Below are positions 17,310 through 25,956 of a stretch of DNA of 64,000 nucleotides, one piece after another. This stretch comes from Clostridium sp. TW13 (GTDB lineage: Bacteria; Bacillota; Clostridia; Clostridiales; Clostridiaceae), in contig NZ_BROD01000001.1 in the NCBI RefSeq assembly GCF_024345225.1, forward strand, positions 1,808,362 through 1,872,361, read 5' to 3'. The position numbers and the translations under genes are program-made. The notes beneath the pieces were generated by a model. The model was not told where the DNA came from and did not search any database. It worked only from the letters and a program-made list of their open reading frames with translations. Numbering within the stretch: the first letter of the stretch is position 1; each line of letters opens with the position of its first letter.

Positions 17310-18488
17310 TTATTCTCTTTCAACTATTAAGGCAGTACCTTGACCTCCACCAATACATAATGTTGCAAGACCTTTCTTTGCGTCTCTTTTTTCCATAGCA
17401 TGTAGCAAGGTTACTAAAATACGTGCTCCTGATGCACCAATAGGATGTCCAAGGGCTATAGCTCCACCATTAACATTAACTTTGTTCATATCTAAATTTA
17501 AATCTCTAGTTATTGCTATACTTTGTGATGCATAAGCTTCATTTGCTTCGATTAAATCTAAATCCTCAGCTTTTAAATTGATTTTATCCAAAGCAGCTTT
17601 TGTTGCATAAAATGCACCATATCCCATTATTGCTGGATCTAATCCTGCTGATCCATAAGAAGTTATTTTAGCAAGTGGTTTTATTCCTAAAGCTTTAGCT
17701 TTGTCTGCACTCATAATTACTAATGCTGCAGCTCCATCATTCAATCCAGATGCATTTCCTGCTGTCACTGTACCATTTTCTTTAAAAATAGGCTTAAGTT
17801 TTTTTAATGCTTCTATGGTATTACCAAACCTAGGAAATTCATCTTGGTCAAATATTATGTCACCTTTTTTTGTTTTAATTATTACAGGAACTATTTCATC
17901 TTTAAATTGTCCATTCTTGATGGCTCTCTCAGCTTTTTGTTGTGATAAAAGTGAAAATTCATCTTGTTCTTGTCTTGATATATTCCATTTCTCAGCTACG
18001 TTTTCTGCAGTTACCCCCATATGATAGTCATTAAATGCATCCCATAGACCATCTTTTATCATTTCATCAACAAATTCGCCATGTCCCATTCTTTGTCCCC
18101 ATCTTGCATTCTCAAGTAAAAATGGTGCACTAGACATGTTTTCCATACCACCTACTATAATAGCATCCGCATCACCAGCTTTTATAATTTGAGCTGCTAA
18201 ACTTATAGATCTTAAGCCTGAACCGCAAACCTTATTAATTGTAAATGCAGGTATTTCTACAGGTAATCCAGCTTTCACAGCAGCTTGTCTTGCTGGATTT
18301 TGTCCTAGGCCTGCTTGAAGAACATTTCCAAAGATAACTTCGTCAATTTCTCCTGGCTTAATATTTGCTCTCTTAACAGCCTCTTTTATTACTATTGCAC
18401 CTAATTCAACTGCTGGTACATCTTTCAAAGTCTTGCCATAAGCTCCTATTGCAGTTCTTACTGCACTAACTATTACTACATCTTTCAT
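17310..18488 (-). CDS. thlA: Acetyl-CoA acetyltransferase (thiolase)
   Basis: Protein of 392 aa that condenses two acetyl-CoA to acetoacetyl-CoA, the entry to butyrate/butanol or ketone formation. The active residues are the acyl-Cys88 in [10 protein letters not shown], His in [16 protein letters not shown] and the second Cys in LCIGGGQG. The whole sequence follows clostridial ThlA ([38 protein letters not shown]). No crotonase or hydroxybutyryl-CoA dehydrogenase genes adjoin it. A LysR-type regulator is divergent 236 bp away. The ATG has GGGAGGAA upstream. Confidence 0.95.
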   Translation of the reverse strand: MKDVVIVSAVRTAIGAYGKTLKDVPAVELGAIVIKEAVKRANIKPGEIDEVIFGNVLQAGLGQNPARQAAVKAGLPVEIPAFTINKVCGSGLRSISLAAQIIKAGDADAIIVGGMENMSSAPFLLENARWGQRMGHGEFVDEMIKDGLWDAFNDYHMGVTAENVAEKWNISRQEQDEFSLLSQQKAERAIKNGQFKDEIVPVIIKTKKGDIIFDQDEFPRFGNTIEALKKLKPIFKENGTVTAGNASGLNDGAAALVIMSADKAKALGIKPLAKITSYGSAGLDPAIMGYGAFYATKAALDKINLKAEDLDLIEANEAYASQSIAITRDLNLDMNKVNVNGGAIALGHPIGASGARILVTLLHAMEKRDAKKGLATLCIGGGQGTALIVERE

Positions 18489-18658
18489 AACTTATTCCTC
18501 CCATAATGAAAACTTTATTTGTTATTTTTTAACAAATTTTGATATAAGATTTTATTCATATCAATGATTTAATAGTATTTATAAAACTTACTTAAATCAT
18601 ATGCAGCTGCTCTATGACTTTATATTATCAGAGGATTATGTATTTGTAAAATTGATAT

Positions 18659-18679
18659 AATCGAATTGACAATTCGATT
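18659..18679. promoter_or_regulatory. LysR-type operator candidate
   Basis: A perfect 10-bp palindrome AATCGAATTG-A-CAATTCGATT lies in the intergenic space between the divergent thiolase and LysR genes, 46 bp before the LysR start. The T-N11-A style and position fit autoregulation by a LysR protein, possibly with control of the thiolase. Confidence 0.55.
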
Positions 18680-18724
18680 TTTTAAATATATTATTAAGAT
18701 AACATGAAGATTGGAGTGAAATTA

Positions 18725-19615
18725 ATGGATATTAGACATTTCAAAACATTTAAAAGTATTATAGAAGAAGGTAATTTTTCAAATGCAGCAATGAAGTTGG
18801 GGTATACTCAATCTACTGTTACGTCACAAATTCAACAGCTAGAGCAGGAACTCTCAATCAAATTGTTCGAAAAAATCGGACGTAATATGGTACTAACTCC
18901 TTTAGGAAAAGAATTAATACCATACGCTGATGAATTGCTTAATACAGTAAAAAAAATCGAAAGCATTGGTAAATGTGGAGATAACATTACAGGAGAATTA
19001 AAAATTGCCGTTGCAGAATCTTTAATGTCTTATAAATTGCAAAATGTATTATATATGTTTAAAGAAAAAGCTCCTAATGTAAAACTTTCTATGGTTTCGC
19101 TCAATTGCTATGACATAAAAAATATGTTAGCCAGTGGTGAAGCAGACCTTGGTTTAATGTATAATGTTGGAAGTGAAAATAAAAGCTTGAATGCTGTTAA
19201 ACTTTCTGATTTTGGTGTAACTTTAGTATGTTCGCCTCAATTTGAACAAGAAAATTTAGATCTTTGTAAGCCTAATCAGAAAATAAATACAAGCCTTATC
19301 ATTAATGAAGTTGAATCCATTTACCGAAAAATCCTTGAAAGCTATTTTTTTGATAAAAATATATTTTTAAATAATACAATCGAACTTGGAAGCATAGAAG
19401 CGATAAAAAAATGCGTTGCAAGTAATCTTGGAATTTCATTTTTACCACGTTTTACAGTAGAAGAAGAACTTAATAATGGAAAGTTAAAAGAAATAAAGAT
19501 AGGCTGTTTAGATGCTAAAATCACAGCAATTTATGCTTATCACAAAAATAAGTGGATTAGCCCTGCAATGTCATTGTTTATTGAATTGGTGAGAAAAGAT
19601 TTTAAAATTGGTTAA
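18725..19615 (+). CDS. LysR-family transcriptional regulator
   Basis: Protein of 296 aa starting MDIRHFKTFKSIIEEG. The winged helix-turn-helix is at residues 1-60 (FSNAAMKLGYTQSTVTSQIQQLEQEL) and a periplasmic-binding-type effector domain follows at ~90-290 (GELKIAVAESL, LASGEADLGLMYN, LGSIEAIKKCVASNLGISFLPRF). The start is chosen because GGAGTG lies 8 bases upstream; an ATG at 18704 has no such site. Divergent to the thiolase gene with the palindrome at 18659-18679 between them. Effector unknown. Confidence 0.9.
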   Translation: MDIRHFKTFKSIIEEGNFSNAAMKLGYTQSTVTSQIQQLEQELSIKLFEKIGRNMVLTPLGKELIPYADELLNTVKKIESIGKCGDNITGELKIAVAESLMSYKLQNVLYMFKEKAPNVKLSMVSLNCYDIKNMLASGEADLGLMYNVGSENKSLNAVKLSDFGVTLVCSPQFEQENLDLCKPNQKINTSLIINEVESIYRKILESYFFDKNIFLNNTIELGSIEAIKKCVASNLGISFLPRFTVEEELNNGKLKEIKIGCLDAKITAIYAYHKNKWISPAMSLFIELVRKDFKIG

Positions 19616-19826
19616 AAAATAGGGAAAATTTACTTTCTGGTCAAAACTAGATCGTCAAGATTATCAGATATATTATATTTACTTTATGTTTTAAATTGTA
19701 TATATACTTGCTATTTTAAATTGACTACGACAAAAATGTACAATTTAAACTTAATACATATAAACAATTATCTGAAAAGCAAGTGTAGATTTTATACTTT
19801 TCTTTCTTTAATATATTTTAAAGAAA

Positions 19827-19863
19827 GAACCCACAAGAATCCAAATTAGATTTTCGTGGGTTC
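19827..19863 (+). terminator. Hairpin downstream of the LysR gene
   Basis: GAACCCACAAGAATC pairs with GATTTTCGTGGGTTC around CAAATTA. No T run follows; the A-rich sequence before it would suit minus-strand reading as well. Confidence 0.5.
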
Positions 19864-19921
19864 ATAGTGCATTTTAGTTGAATCTCTGCTCACACTCTAA
19901 CATTCAATTTCAGTAAATATA

Positions 19922-19956
19922 TCACTCACTTACGATATGGTTTACCGTATCAGTGA
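19922..19956. repeat. Small palindromic repeat, copy 1
   Basis: TCACT-TAC-GATATGG-TTTA-CCGTATC-AGTGA: core hairpin GATATGG/CCGTATC inside a TCACT/AGTGA arm. The same core with longer arms is found at 26488-26531. Both copies lie just after the stop of a minus-strand frame. Confidence 0.55.
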
Positions 19957-19976
19957 CATGTGATCTTTTTCCAATA

Positions 19977-20195
19977 TTATTCAGTCACTATATCTTTATA
20001 ATTAACTTTTAAATCATACATTAATGCTAATCTTTTTAAATGCGTAGATACAGTAATCTCCCATTTAGTTTTTAAATCATTCAATTCACTTCTGCAAAAT
20101 AATTATATATAACTCATAACCAGCATCCTCTATATGAAATGATTCTGAATAACATTCTTTGTAGGTGTATTCTTGGAATACAACACCAAAATTTT
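19977..20195 (-). pseudogene. Frameshifted remnant of an unidentified gene
   Basis: Two frames read like protein: FGVVFQEYTYKECYSESFH and on to ILQK, then after a one-base shift SELNDLKTKWEITVSTHLKRL to KDIVTE and TAA at 19977. No start or ribosome binding site survives, and its 5' end abuts the TetR stop. The family is not recognised. It fills most of the 580-bp gap after the LysR gene. Confidence 0.4.
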
Positions 20196-20196
20196 T

Positions 20197-20700
20197 TTAC
20201 AGATTTCTACTTTTCAATAGCTTTGTCATTTCTTCACCTGATTCCTGCATTCCCCTTAAAAACCATTCTTCAATCCACCCATAAATGCCATTGGCAATAA
20301 AAGCAGCAGTGTACGCACCAAAGTTTGGATACTCTGCCTTTGGTCCTAAAGCAACCATAATAATATCTTTAAGAAAATAGAAAATTCCCCTATTTCTTAA
20401 CACCAAATAAAAATCTTTATATTCCGTAATATAGGCAAATATATCCCCAAGAATATCGTCCTCGGTATGTTCGCTCATTTTTGGGTGGTTTTTATTCCAT
20501 TCATTTAATGTAAAAGACATATACTCTTTGATTATAGTCTCTTTATCATCATAATTGCGATAAAAAGAAATGCGGCTAACCTGAGCAGCAGTAGTGATTT
20601 CACTTATAGAAATATCCTTCAATTCTTTATCTTTTAATAATGTAAGTAAAGCATTGGTAATCTGCTTTTTTACATAACTGTTTTTTTCAGCATTATCCAC
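20197..20700 (-). CDS. TetR/AcrR-family regulator
   Basis: Protein of about 167 aa. The N-terminal helix-turn-helix is VKKQITNALLTLLKDKELKDISISEITTAAQVSRISFYRNYDDKETII (two lines of the typical TetR_N pattern, residues ~10-55), followed by an all-helical ligand domain ending at KSRNL. The start is GTG 20700, about ten bases after GGGGGGAGGA; a longer reading to 20778 would cross that site and the operators. It is divergent from the micro-peptide/hydrolase operon, with three copies of its likely operator between. A broken relative lies at 25957-26195. Confidence 0.88.
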   Translation of the reverse strand: MDNAEKNSYVKKQITNALLTLLKDKELKDISISEITTAAQVSRISFYRNYDDKETIIKEYMSFTLNEWNKNHPKMSEHTEDDILGDIFAYITEYKDFYLVLRNRGIFYFLKDIIMVALGPKAEYPNFGAYTAAFIANGIYGWIEEWFLRGMQESGEEMTKLLKSRNL

Positions 20701-20764
20701 GATGTTACATTCCTCCCCCCTTTGTACCATTTTCTTAAATCCATTGACTAAAGAAAACCGAAAT

Positions 20765-20824
20765 GTTACACTTGTCACATCTTGATGCTACACTTGTTAC
20801 ATTTCGATATTACACTTGTTGCAT
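20765..20824. promoter_or_regulatory. Triple TetR-type operator, 22-bp phased
   Basis: Three copies of a GTTACA-CT-TGTNAC palindrome: GTTACACTTGTCACAT (20765-20780), GCTACACTTGTTACAT (20787-20802) and ATTACACTTGTTGCAT (20809-20824). The spacing is exactly 22 bp, two helical turns. They sit between the divergent tetR and hydrolase operon. A fourth site, GTTACA-AG-TGTAAC at 25869-25882, precedes the related cassette. Confidence 0.78.
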
Positions 20825-20857
20825 AAAAATGTCAAATAAATTTTGGAGGTAAGCGTT

Positions 20858-20992
20858 ATGGCTATTTCAAGAAAACAAGTTATTATTCTTATTATCGTTA
20901 TCATAGTTGCTGCTGTATTAGGTCGTTTGGCTGTGAGGGCTGTTCTTAACTTTATGTTAGGTGGCACAATGTTTGGAGGTAATTTACTATGA
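20858..20992 (+). CDS. 44-aa single-pass membrane peptide
   Basis: MAISRKQVIILIIVIIVAAV then LGRLAVRAVLNFMLGGTMFGGNLL: a positively charged start, a ~20-residue hydrophobic helix and a short tail. TTTTGGAGGTAA places a strong ribosome binding site before the ATG. Its stop overlaps the next ATG in ATGA, so it is translationally coupled to the hydrolase. A clearly related 32-aa peptide (shared RK...VLG-x-x-AV) precedes the hydrolase at 24242-25657. Function unknown; it may anchor, localise or regulate the hydrolase. Confidence 0.75.
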   Translation: MAISRKQVIILIIVIIVAAVLGRLAVRAVLNFMLGGTMFGGNLL

Positions 20993-21963
20993 AAAAGGAA
21001 GAAAAAAAAGGAAAGGTCATGTTTATTTTAATATGTATATTAGTATTTATCATTTCATTTGCTGGTTCTGCTATATTTAAAATGACACATAAAGGAGAAT
21101 GGACAAAGAAATTTTCAGTAAAATGGAATAATAACATGGGAACTATTTATAAGGATATTTCTTATGGTGGTAAGGAATCAAATAAATTTGATATGTATGC
21201 TCCAAAAGATAATTCTAAAAAAAGTCATGGATTAGTTGTTTATATTCACGCAGGAGGTTTTAGAACTGGGGATAAAGCAGATGATGCAGAAATGCTTAAA
21301 TGGTTATGTTCTAAAGGATATGTGGCAGTAGGAATTAATTATACACTTCAAAGAAATGATGATCCAAGTACAAGTATTTATTCTCAATCAATGGAAATAA
21401 AAGAAAGCATCCCTGTAATAGTAGAAGAAGCTAAAAAGCATGGATACAATTTAGATAAGATGGCTATAAGTGGTGGATCAGCAGGAGGAACACTTGCTAT
21501 GCTATATGCTTATCGTGATGCTAAAACATCACCAATACCAGTAAAAATGATGTTTGAAATGGTGGGACCATCAAGTTTCTTTACAAAAGATTGGGATATT
21601 TATGGATTAGATAAAAGTAGTGAGGCAGCGGCTGGTTTATTTAGTGTTATGTCTGGTAGTAAAATTACAAAAGATATGATTGAATCAGGAGAATATGTGC
21701 AAGCTATGAAACCTGTATCAGGTTATGCATGGGTAAACAAAAACTCAGTGCCAAGTGTAATTGCTTATGGTGCAAAAGATAAGGTATGCCCTTTTAAAAC
21801 ATCAGCACATTTAGTTAATGCTTTAAAAGAAAATAATGTGGATTATAAATATTTTGAAGCACCACATTCAGGACATGGAATACAAAATGACGACAAAGTA
21901 TTTGAAGAATATATGGATACTGTAGTTAATTATCTTGATAAGTATATACCAGTTAAAAAATAA
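20989..21963 (+). CDS. Membrane-anchored alpha/beta hydrolase (esterase/lipase type)
   Basis: Protein of 324 aa. Residues 8-30 form a membrane anchor or signal; the rest is extracytoplasmic. The HGG-like oxyanion motif YIHAGGFRTGD is near residue 86, nucleophile Ser in SGGSAGGTLAM near 165, Asp in AYGAKDKVCPF near 262 and His in APHSGHG near 295, a full triad. This layout matches hormone-sensitive-lipase-like carboxylesterases. Second gene of the TetR-controlled operon; it overlaps the micro-peptide stop, and the next hydrolase starts 13 bp after it. Confidence 0.85.
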   Translation: MKKEEKKGKVMFILICILVFIISFAGSAIFKMTHKGEWTKKFSVKWNNNMGTIYKDISYGGKESNKFDMYAPKDNSKKSHGLVVYIHAGGFRTGDKADDAEMLKWLCSKGYVAVGINYTLQRNDDPSTSIYSQSMEIKESIPVIVEEAKKHGYNLDKMAISGGSAGGTLAMLYAYRDAKTSPIPVKMMFEMVGPSSFFTKDWDIYGLDKSSEAAAGLFSVMSGSKITKDMIESGEYVQAMKPVSGYAWVNKNSVPSVIAYGAKDKVCPFKTSAHLVNALKENNVDYKYFEAPHSGHGIQNDDKVFEEYMDTVVNYLDKYIPVKK

Positions 21964-21976
21964 AAGCGAGGTAAAA

Positions 21977-22930
21977 ATGAAGAAATTGTTGAAAATAATT
22001 GGAATTGTATTATTAATAATAATTGTAGGGGTATTTACTTTATGGAAAGTAATAGAATACAGAGGAAATCATTACTACAATTATTTAGAAACTAAAAAAG
22101 ATTTAGAAAAGAAGTATTCAAAACTTGGAGAATATGAAGTATCATTTAAATCGTTTAATGCTGATAGTGATGTATTTAAAGAATATGAAATATGGTATCC
22201 AGCAGGATTAGAAAAAAGCTCTAATAAATATCCAGTAGTAGTAATAGCAAACGGAACAGGAATTACTGCTTCTAAGTATAAAAGTTTCTTTAAACATTTA
22301 GCATCTTGGGGATTTGTAGTAATTGGAAATGAAGATGAAAATTCAAGAAGTGGTGAATCTTCTTCTAAATCGTTAGACTATATTTTAAAACAAAATGAAG
22401 ATAAATCTAGTATTTTCTATAATAAAATAGATACTAATAATATTGGTATTGGTGGCCACTCGCAAGGTGGAGTTGCAACAATTAACGCTGTGAATAATTG
22501 GGATAACGGAAAACTTTATAAATCAATGTACACAGCAAGTGCAACATCACCATTTTGGGGCCAAGTAGGTCAATTTGGTACTGAATGGGCTTATGATATA
22601 ACAAAAATAACTATACCTTATTTCTTTATTGCAGGAACAGGACATTTTGATTCAGGAGAAGCAACAAGCATAAAAGAAACATCAGGTCAAGGAATATGTC
22701 CATTATATGCAATGCAAGACATCTATAGTAAATTAACTACTAAATATAAGGTTATGGGAAGATTAGTAAATAAAGATCACGGAAAAACATATCAAAAAGC
22801 AGACGGATATATGACAGCATGGTTTATGTACTGGCTGAAAGGCGATAAGCAAGCAGGAAATGCATTCTTTGGTGACAATGCGGAGATACTTACAAACGCT
22901 AACTGGCAAGATGTTAAAATAAATAAGTGA
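21977..22930 (+). CDS. Secreted or anchored alpha/beta hydrolase (chlorophyllase/dienelactone-hydrolase type)
   Basis: Protein of 317 aa starting MKKLLKIIGIVLLIIIVG, a membrane anchor. The body contains YPVVVIANGTGITASKYKSFFKHLASWGFVV and the nucleophile GGHSQGGVATI near residue 170, with VNKDHGKT near 280 supplying the probable His. The start follows GCGAGG; a reading from 21935 overlaps the preceding gene and lacks a site. Third gene of the TetR-controlled operon, ended by a strong terminator. Confidence 0.83.
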   Translation: MKKLLKIIGIVLLIIIVGVFTLWKVIEYRGNHYYNYLETKKDLEKKYSKLGEYEVSFKSFNADSDVFKEYEIWYPAGLEKSSNKYPVVVIANGTGITASKYKSFFKHLASWGFVVIGNEDENSRSGESSSKSLDYILKQNEDKSSIFYNKIDTNNIGIGGHSQGGVATINAVNNWDNGKLYKSMYTASATSPFWGQVGQFGTEWAYDITKITIPYFFIAGTGHFDSGEATSIKETSGQGICPLYAMQDIYSKLTTKYKVMGRLVNKDHGKTYQKADGYMTAWFMYWLKGDKQAGNAFFGDNAEILTNANWQDVKINK

Positions 22931-22945
22931 TATATAGCACTATAC

Positions 22946-22985
22946 AAAAACTCCATCTGAGATTTAACGCAGATGGAGTTTTTAT
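22946..22985 (+). terminator. Terminator of the hydrolase operon
   Basis: AAAAACTCCATCTG/CAGATGGAGTTTTT, 9-nt loop, then ATATCTT. It also overlaps the stop of the recombinase remnant on the other strand. Confidence 0.9.
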
Positions 22986-23486
22986 ATCTTTAATAAAATT
23001 ATATGTGCTTCTAATTCCTCAATCTTATCATGCATACGATAGAGTCTATCGCACAAGTCTTCTTTTCTTCGCTTATAATGTTTATCCTCTACATGTGAAT
23101 TGTCAATTCACTCCATAAACTTAAATTTCATAGAATAATTCTTTCGTAATTGCTTTTGATAGTTATCTATCTCGCTTTCAATAGCTGATGCATCAAAGAA
23201 GCTAACTTTGATTGCTTACTAATTTCACAATTACTTCAGCTACTACATCATCTAATAATGGGTTCTCTCCATTCTGGATTGGTATTTTTCTTATACCATG
23301 ACTTTCTAAATATTTTGAAAGTCCATTTGCTCCAACACTTGTATTTACATACTGATAAAAAATAGTTCTTATAGTGATAGCTTCTTCCTCATTGATTAGT
23401 AATTTCTCATCAACAAGTTGATAGCCATATGGATCAAATTCTCCATTCCAGTCATCTCCCATAGGCTGTTCTCCTTTCTGTTTCAT
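22982..23486 (-). pseudogene. Large serine recombinase remnant
   Basis: The first part (23202-23486) reads EFDPYGYQLVDEKLLINEEEAITIRTIFYQYVNTSVGANGLSKYLESHGI, the hallmark of the PF07508 recombinase domain. It then jumps to PLLDDVVAEVIVKLVSN, normally ~100 residues further on, so the zinc-ribbon region is deleted. After a frameshift the coiled-coil tail continues (FDASAIESEIDNYQKQLRKNY, an in-frame stop, DKHYKRRKEDLCDRLYRMHDKIEELEAH) to TAA at 22982. The catalytic resolvase domain is missing. Relic of an integrated mobile element. Confidence 0.72.
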
Positions 23487-23776
23487 TTTTCTATCTTTAA
23501 CTATAATAGTTTGTCTTTTATTTAAATTTTACGATATTGATAGGCGCATTTGCATCTAAACTGAATATATTTTTCTTCTATCTTTAAATAGCAAAAGGAT
23601 AAAATCCCCCTACACTTTAATAGTGAAAATTTATCCCTCATAGTAACCTAATTTTTAAGAAAAATTATACAAGGTTTCCTTTTGATTATAGCTAAATACT
23701 AATATTTGTTTTCAGGAAAACTTCTTAACTATCTTTTTACAAATATAATAATACTTATAGAATTATTCTTATTTCT

Positions 23777-23880
23777 TAGATAATCCTTCAACATGTTTAC
23801 ATTCAACTATACTATATAATCCCTCTAGTTTCTTACTGGCTTTGATACAATAAAACGATAACTTTGAACTCTGAGATTTT
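23777..23880 (-). pseudogene. Fragment of an unidentified gene
   Basis: A short frame without start, SSKLSFYCIKASKKLEGLYS to VECKHVEGLSKK and TAA, has protein-like composition. No family recognised. The rest of 23487-23940 shows nothing I can name. Confidence 0.3.
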
Positions 23881-23943
23881 TCCCCCGTACTCTGAAACGT
23901 TTTCCCTTAACTATAAAACTATTCCTTTTTTTTAATAGAAAAA

Positions 23944-23966
23944 GACGGTATTGCTACCGTCTTAGT
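23944..23966. terminator. Short hairpin
   Basis: AAGACGGTA/TACCGTCTT with a TTGC loop, preceded by AGAAA on the plus strand; on the minus strand it follows the decayed hydrolase frame and is followed by TTTTTC. Confidence 0.55.
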
Positions 23967-23970
23967 TTCC

Positions 23971-24240
23971 TTATTTCCAAAGAATATTAACTCCTTCTCC
24001 CCAATATTCACTTAGTGCTTTTAGCATGTCTAGAGATATATTACTTGTTTTAATCTATTCAGATATTTCAGCTGGTATTTTCCACACATTTGTGGCAACA
24101 TTATGCGACTCATCATAAATAATAAATGATGAGTCAACTAACACTGTTTTGCTTTTGGCTTTTAGAAAATAATTTGTGAACACATCATCTGCAAGTAGAG
24201 AAGCACCAAAACCACCTCCACCAGCTAAATAGATAAGAAC
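23971..24240 (-). pseudogene. Remnant of a pectin-acetylesterase-like hydrolase
   Basis: The frame without start reads VLIYLAGGGGFGASLLADDV, TNYFLKAKSKTVLVDSSFIIYDES, then an in-frame stop after KIPAEISE and a tail DMLKALSEYWGEGVNILWK before TAA at 23971. Spacing around GGFGAS recalls the nucleophile loop of pectin acetylesterase-family proteins, but the Ser of GSSAGG is lost. It directly abuts the 3' end of the intact hydrolase gene at 24242. Confidence 0.45.
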
Positions 24241-24241
24241 T

Positions 24242-25657
24242 TTATTTTATTTGTCCAAATATAACTTGCCATGTTTTATTATACTTCTGTTGTTTATTGG
24301 AATCTGAAATTTTTGATACTGCTGACTTCATCGCTGAGTCCATCTCTTCTTTTGTATGACTATCCATCCACATTTTTAATTCATCTACTATTTCTCTTTG
24401 ATATATTGCTAGAGAGCCATAAACCGTATCATCCACTCCTTCGTGAGCTGGAAGAGCTAAGCTTTCACCTTGATATCTTTCAAGTAGAAGTAATAATTTC
24501 TGTGGAACTAATTTTTCTGTATTATCAAGTGTACGTTTCATCATATCTTCTAAATATGGAAAAATATCATAACTACCTGTTAAATTAGGTGCACTATGAC
24601 TACCTTTTGCAGTTGCTGGTCCATCATCGTTTATATTAATTGTAATAAGTGTGTTGGCATATGGCATCACGCCTTCAATATGGTTATTATTAAATTTACT
24701 ATGTTTTATCGTTAATTCGTCTGGATTAGCCATTTCCTCAAATGTAGAACTTAGAATACCTGGATAGGTAGACGGCAACTTAGGAACAAATTCTTTAGGT
24801 AATGTTCCATCATTCTTTGCATAAGTGTATTTATGGGTAATTTGATCAACTGGTACAAGAATATCTGATGTATTATGGACCATGACCAAAGGATTGCTAA
24901 TTGCATTAGCCATACTAACTGGCGATATAGCTTCCCAAGTTCTAACATCATCTTTTTTGATTTTGTCATTGATTGGTTGGAAAGCTTTAGAAATCATACC
25001 TTGAATAGGCATTTTGAAATCAAAAAGTCCTGAGTTACGATTAACTTCATCAGCCATAGGAAAATATTCATGGAAGTTAAAATAAACATTTGCAATAGGT
25101 GCACTTGCTATGGATGCGACTGTTCCCATCTGAAGGCCATTAAGCATAAGCGCTGTATATCCTCCGGCACTTCCGCCTATGATAGAGATACGTTTTTTAT
25201 CGATACTGTCCATATGTCTTAATGTATATAGTGTAGCATTATTAAAAACAAGGTCATCTGTTTCTAGCACACCATTAAAATCATTTTTAAATTGATATGG
25301 TGCTGCCACTGCCCAACCATGTCGTATATAAGATACAAAATCTGCTGTATTCTCTTCAGCGGAATAATGTGGAATATATATTAAAGGTAAGTCACCTGTC
25401 GCACCACTTGGCTTGTAAATAATTACTTGTCTAGTATCTATCGTACTATCCGCTTTTATATATTTCACGTCGATTATTCTTTTATTATATTCATTTTTAG
25501 ATAAAGTCTCTTTGGTGGAAGCACCTTGCAGAGCAAACGCTGCAAAAAATTCTCCGCCAAAAATATTTTTTGCTTTACTATAAGCAGAAATACCAAATAC
25601 ACCAATAAAAATTGCTAAACAAAGCATAATCCATCCTATTTTTTTAATAATTTTCAT
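24242..25657 (-). CDS. Membrane-anchored alpha/beta hydrolase, large
   Basis: Protein of 471 aa. Residues 1-30 (MKIIKKIGWIMLCLAIFIGV...) form an anchor. The nucleophile elbow SIIGGSAGGYTAL lies near residue 165, an Asp candidate in VHNTSDILVPV near 260, and a His candidate in NNNHIEGVMPY near 333. It follows the 32-aa membrane peptide gene by 14 bp with AAGGAGAAA as its site; the longer reading to 25777 is simply antiphase to that peptide. Paralogous context to 20858-22930: peptide first, same operator upstream, tetR relic divergent. Confidence 0.8.
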   Translation of the reverse strand: MKIIKKIGWIMLCLAIFIGVFGISAYSKAKNIFGGEFFAAFALQGASTKETLSKNEYNKRIIDVKYIKADSTIDTRQVIIYKPSGATGDLPLIYIPHYSAEENTADFVSYIRHGWAVAAPYQFKNDFNGVLETDDLVFNNATLYTLRHMDSIDKKRISIIGGSAGGYTALMLNGLQMGTVASIASAPIANVYFNFHEYFPMADEVNRNSGLFDFKMPIQGMISKAFQPINDKIKKDDVRTWEAISPVSMANAISNPLVMVHNTSDILVPVDQITHKYTYAKNDGTLPKEFVPKLPSTYPGILSSTFEEMANPDELTIKHSKFNNNHIEGVMPYANTLITININDDGPATAKGSHSAPNLTGSYDIFPYLEDMMKRTLDNTEKLVPQKLLLLLERYQGESLALPAHEGVDDTVYGSLAIYQREIVDELKMWMDSHTKEEMDSAMKSAVSKISDSNKQQKYNKTWQVIFGQIK

Positions 25658-25671
25658 TTTTGTTTTTCTCC

Positions 25672-25770
25672 TTATAAAAAAATTGCTTTCATAATGGCTG
25701 GTACTGCTATTTGTCCCAATACGCATGCAATTAGAATAATAATTGCTAATATAAATAATTTCTTTCTCAT
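25672..25770 (-). CDS. 32-aa single-pass membrane peptide
   Basis: MRKKLFILAIIILIACVLGQ then IAVPAIMKAIFL and TAA. GGAGG lies 6 bases before the ATG. It aligns with the 44-aa peptide at 20858-20992 (RKQVIILIIVIIVAAVLGRLAV versus RKKLFILAIIILIACVLGQIAV), including the VLG-x-x-AV core. Both stand first in an alpha/beta hydrolase operon behind the same operator. Conservation between the two cassettes argues that it is a real gene. Confidence 0.7.
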   Translation of the reverse strand: MRKKLFILAIIILIACVLGQIAVPAIMKAIFL

Positions 25771-25868
25771 TTTTCACCTCCAGAACTTCATCAGTAAATA
25801 TACCGATTTTTTGACTTCATGTGCATTTAATAATCTCAAATTATGCAAATCATGTTTTGTATTTCGAC

Positions 25869-25882
25869 GTTACAAGTGTAAC
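25869..25882. promoter_or_regulatory. TetR-type operator, fourth site
   Basis: GTTACA-AG-TGTAAC, a perfect palindrome that on the minus strand reads TTACACTTGTAAC, the core of the three sites at 20765-20824. It lies 99 bp upstream of the 32-aa peptide gene and 75 bp from the tetR relic. A half site TGTAAC recurs at about 25948. Confidence 0.7.
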
Positions 25883-25956
25883 ATTGCTTGATAATATTAT
25901 CAAGTAAATACTTTACTGAGAGATAAAATGAAACATTAGGAGCAATTTGTAACATT

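Noticed and set aside
20701-20778. N-terminal extension of TetR to 20778
   Set aside because: It would cover the ribosome binding site and one operator; the TetR fold begins after GTG 20700.
25658-25777. 40-residue extension of the large hydrolase from a start at 25777
   Set aside because: This region encodes the 32-aa membrane peptide in another frame; the hydrolase has its own site before ATG 25657.
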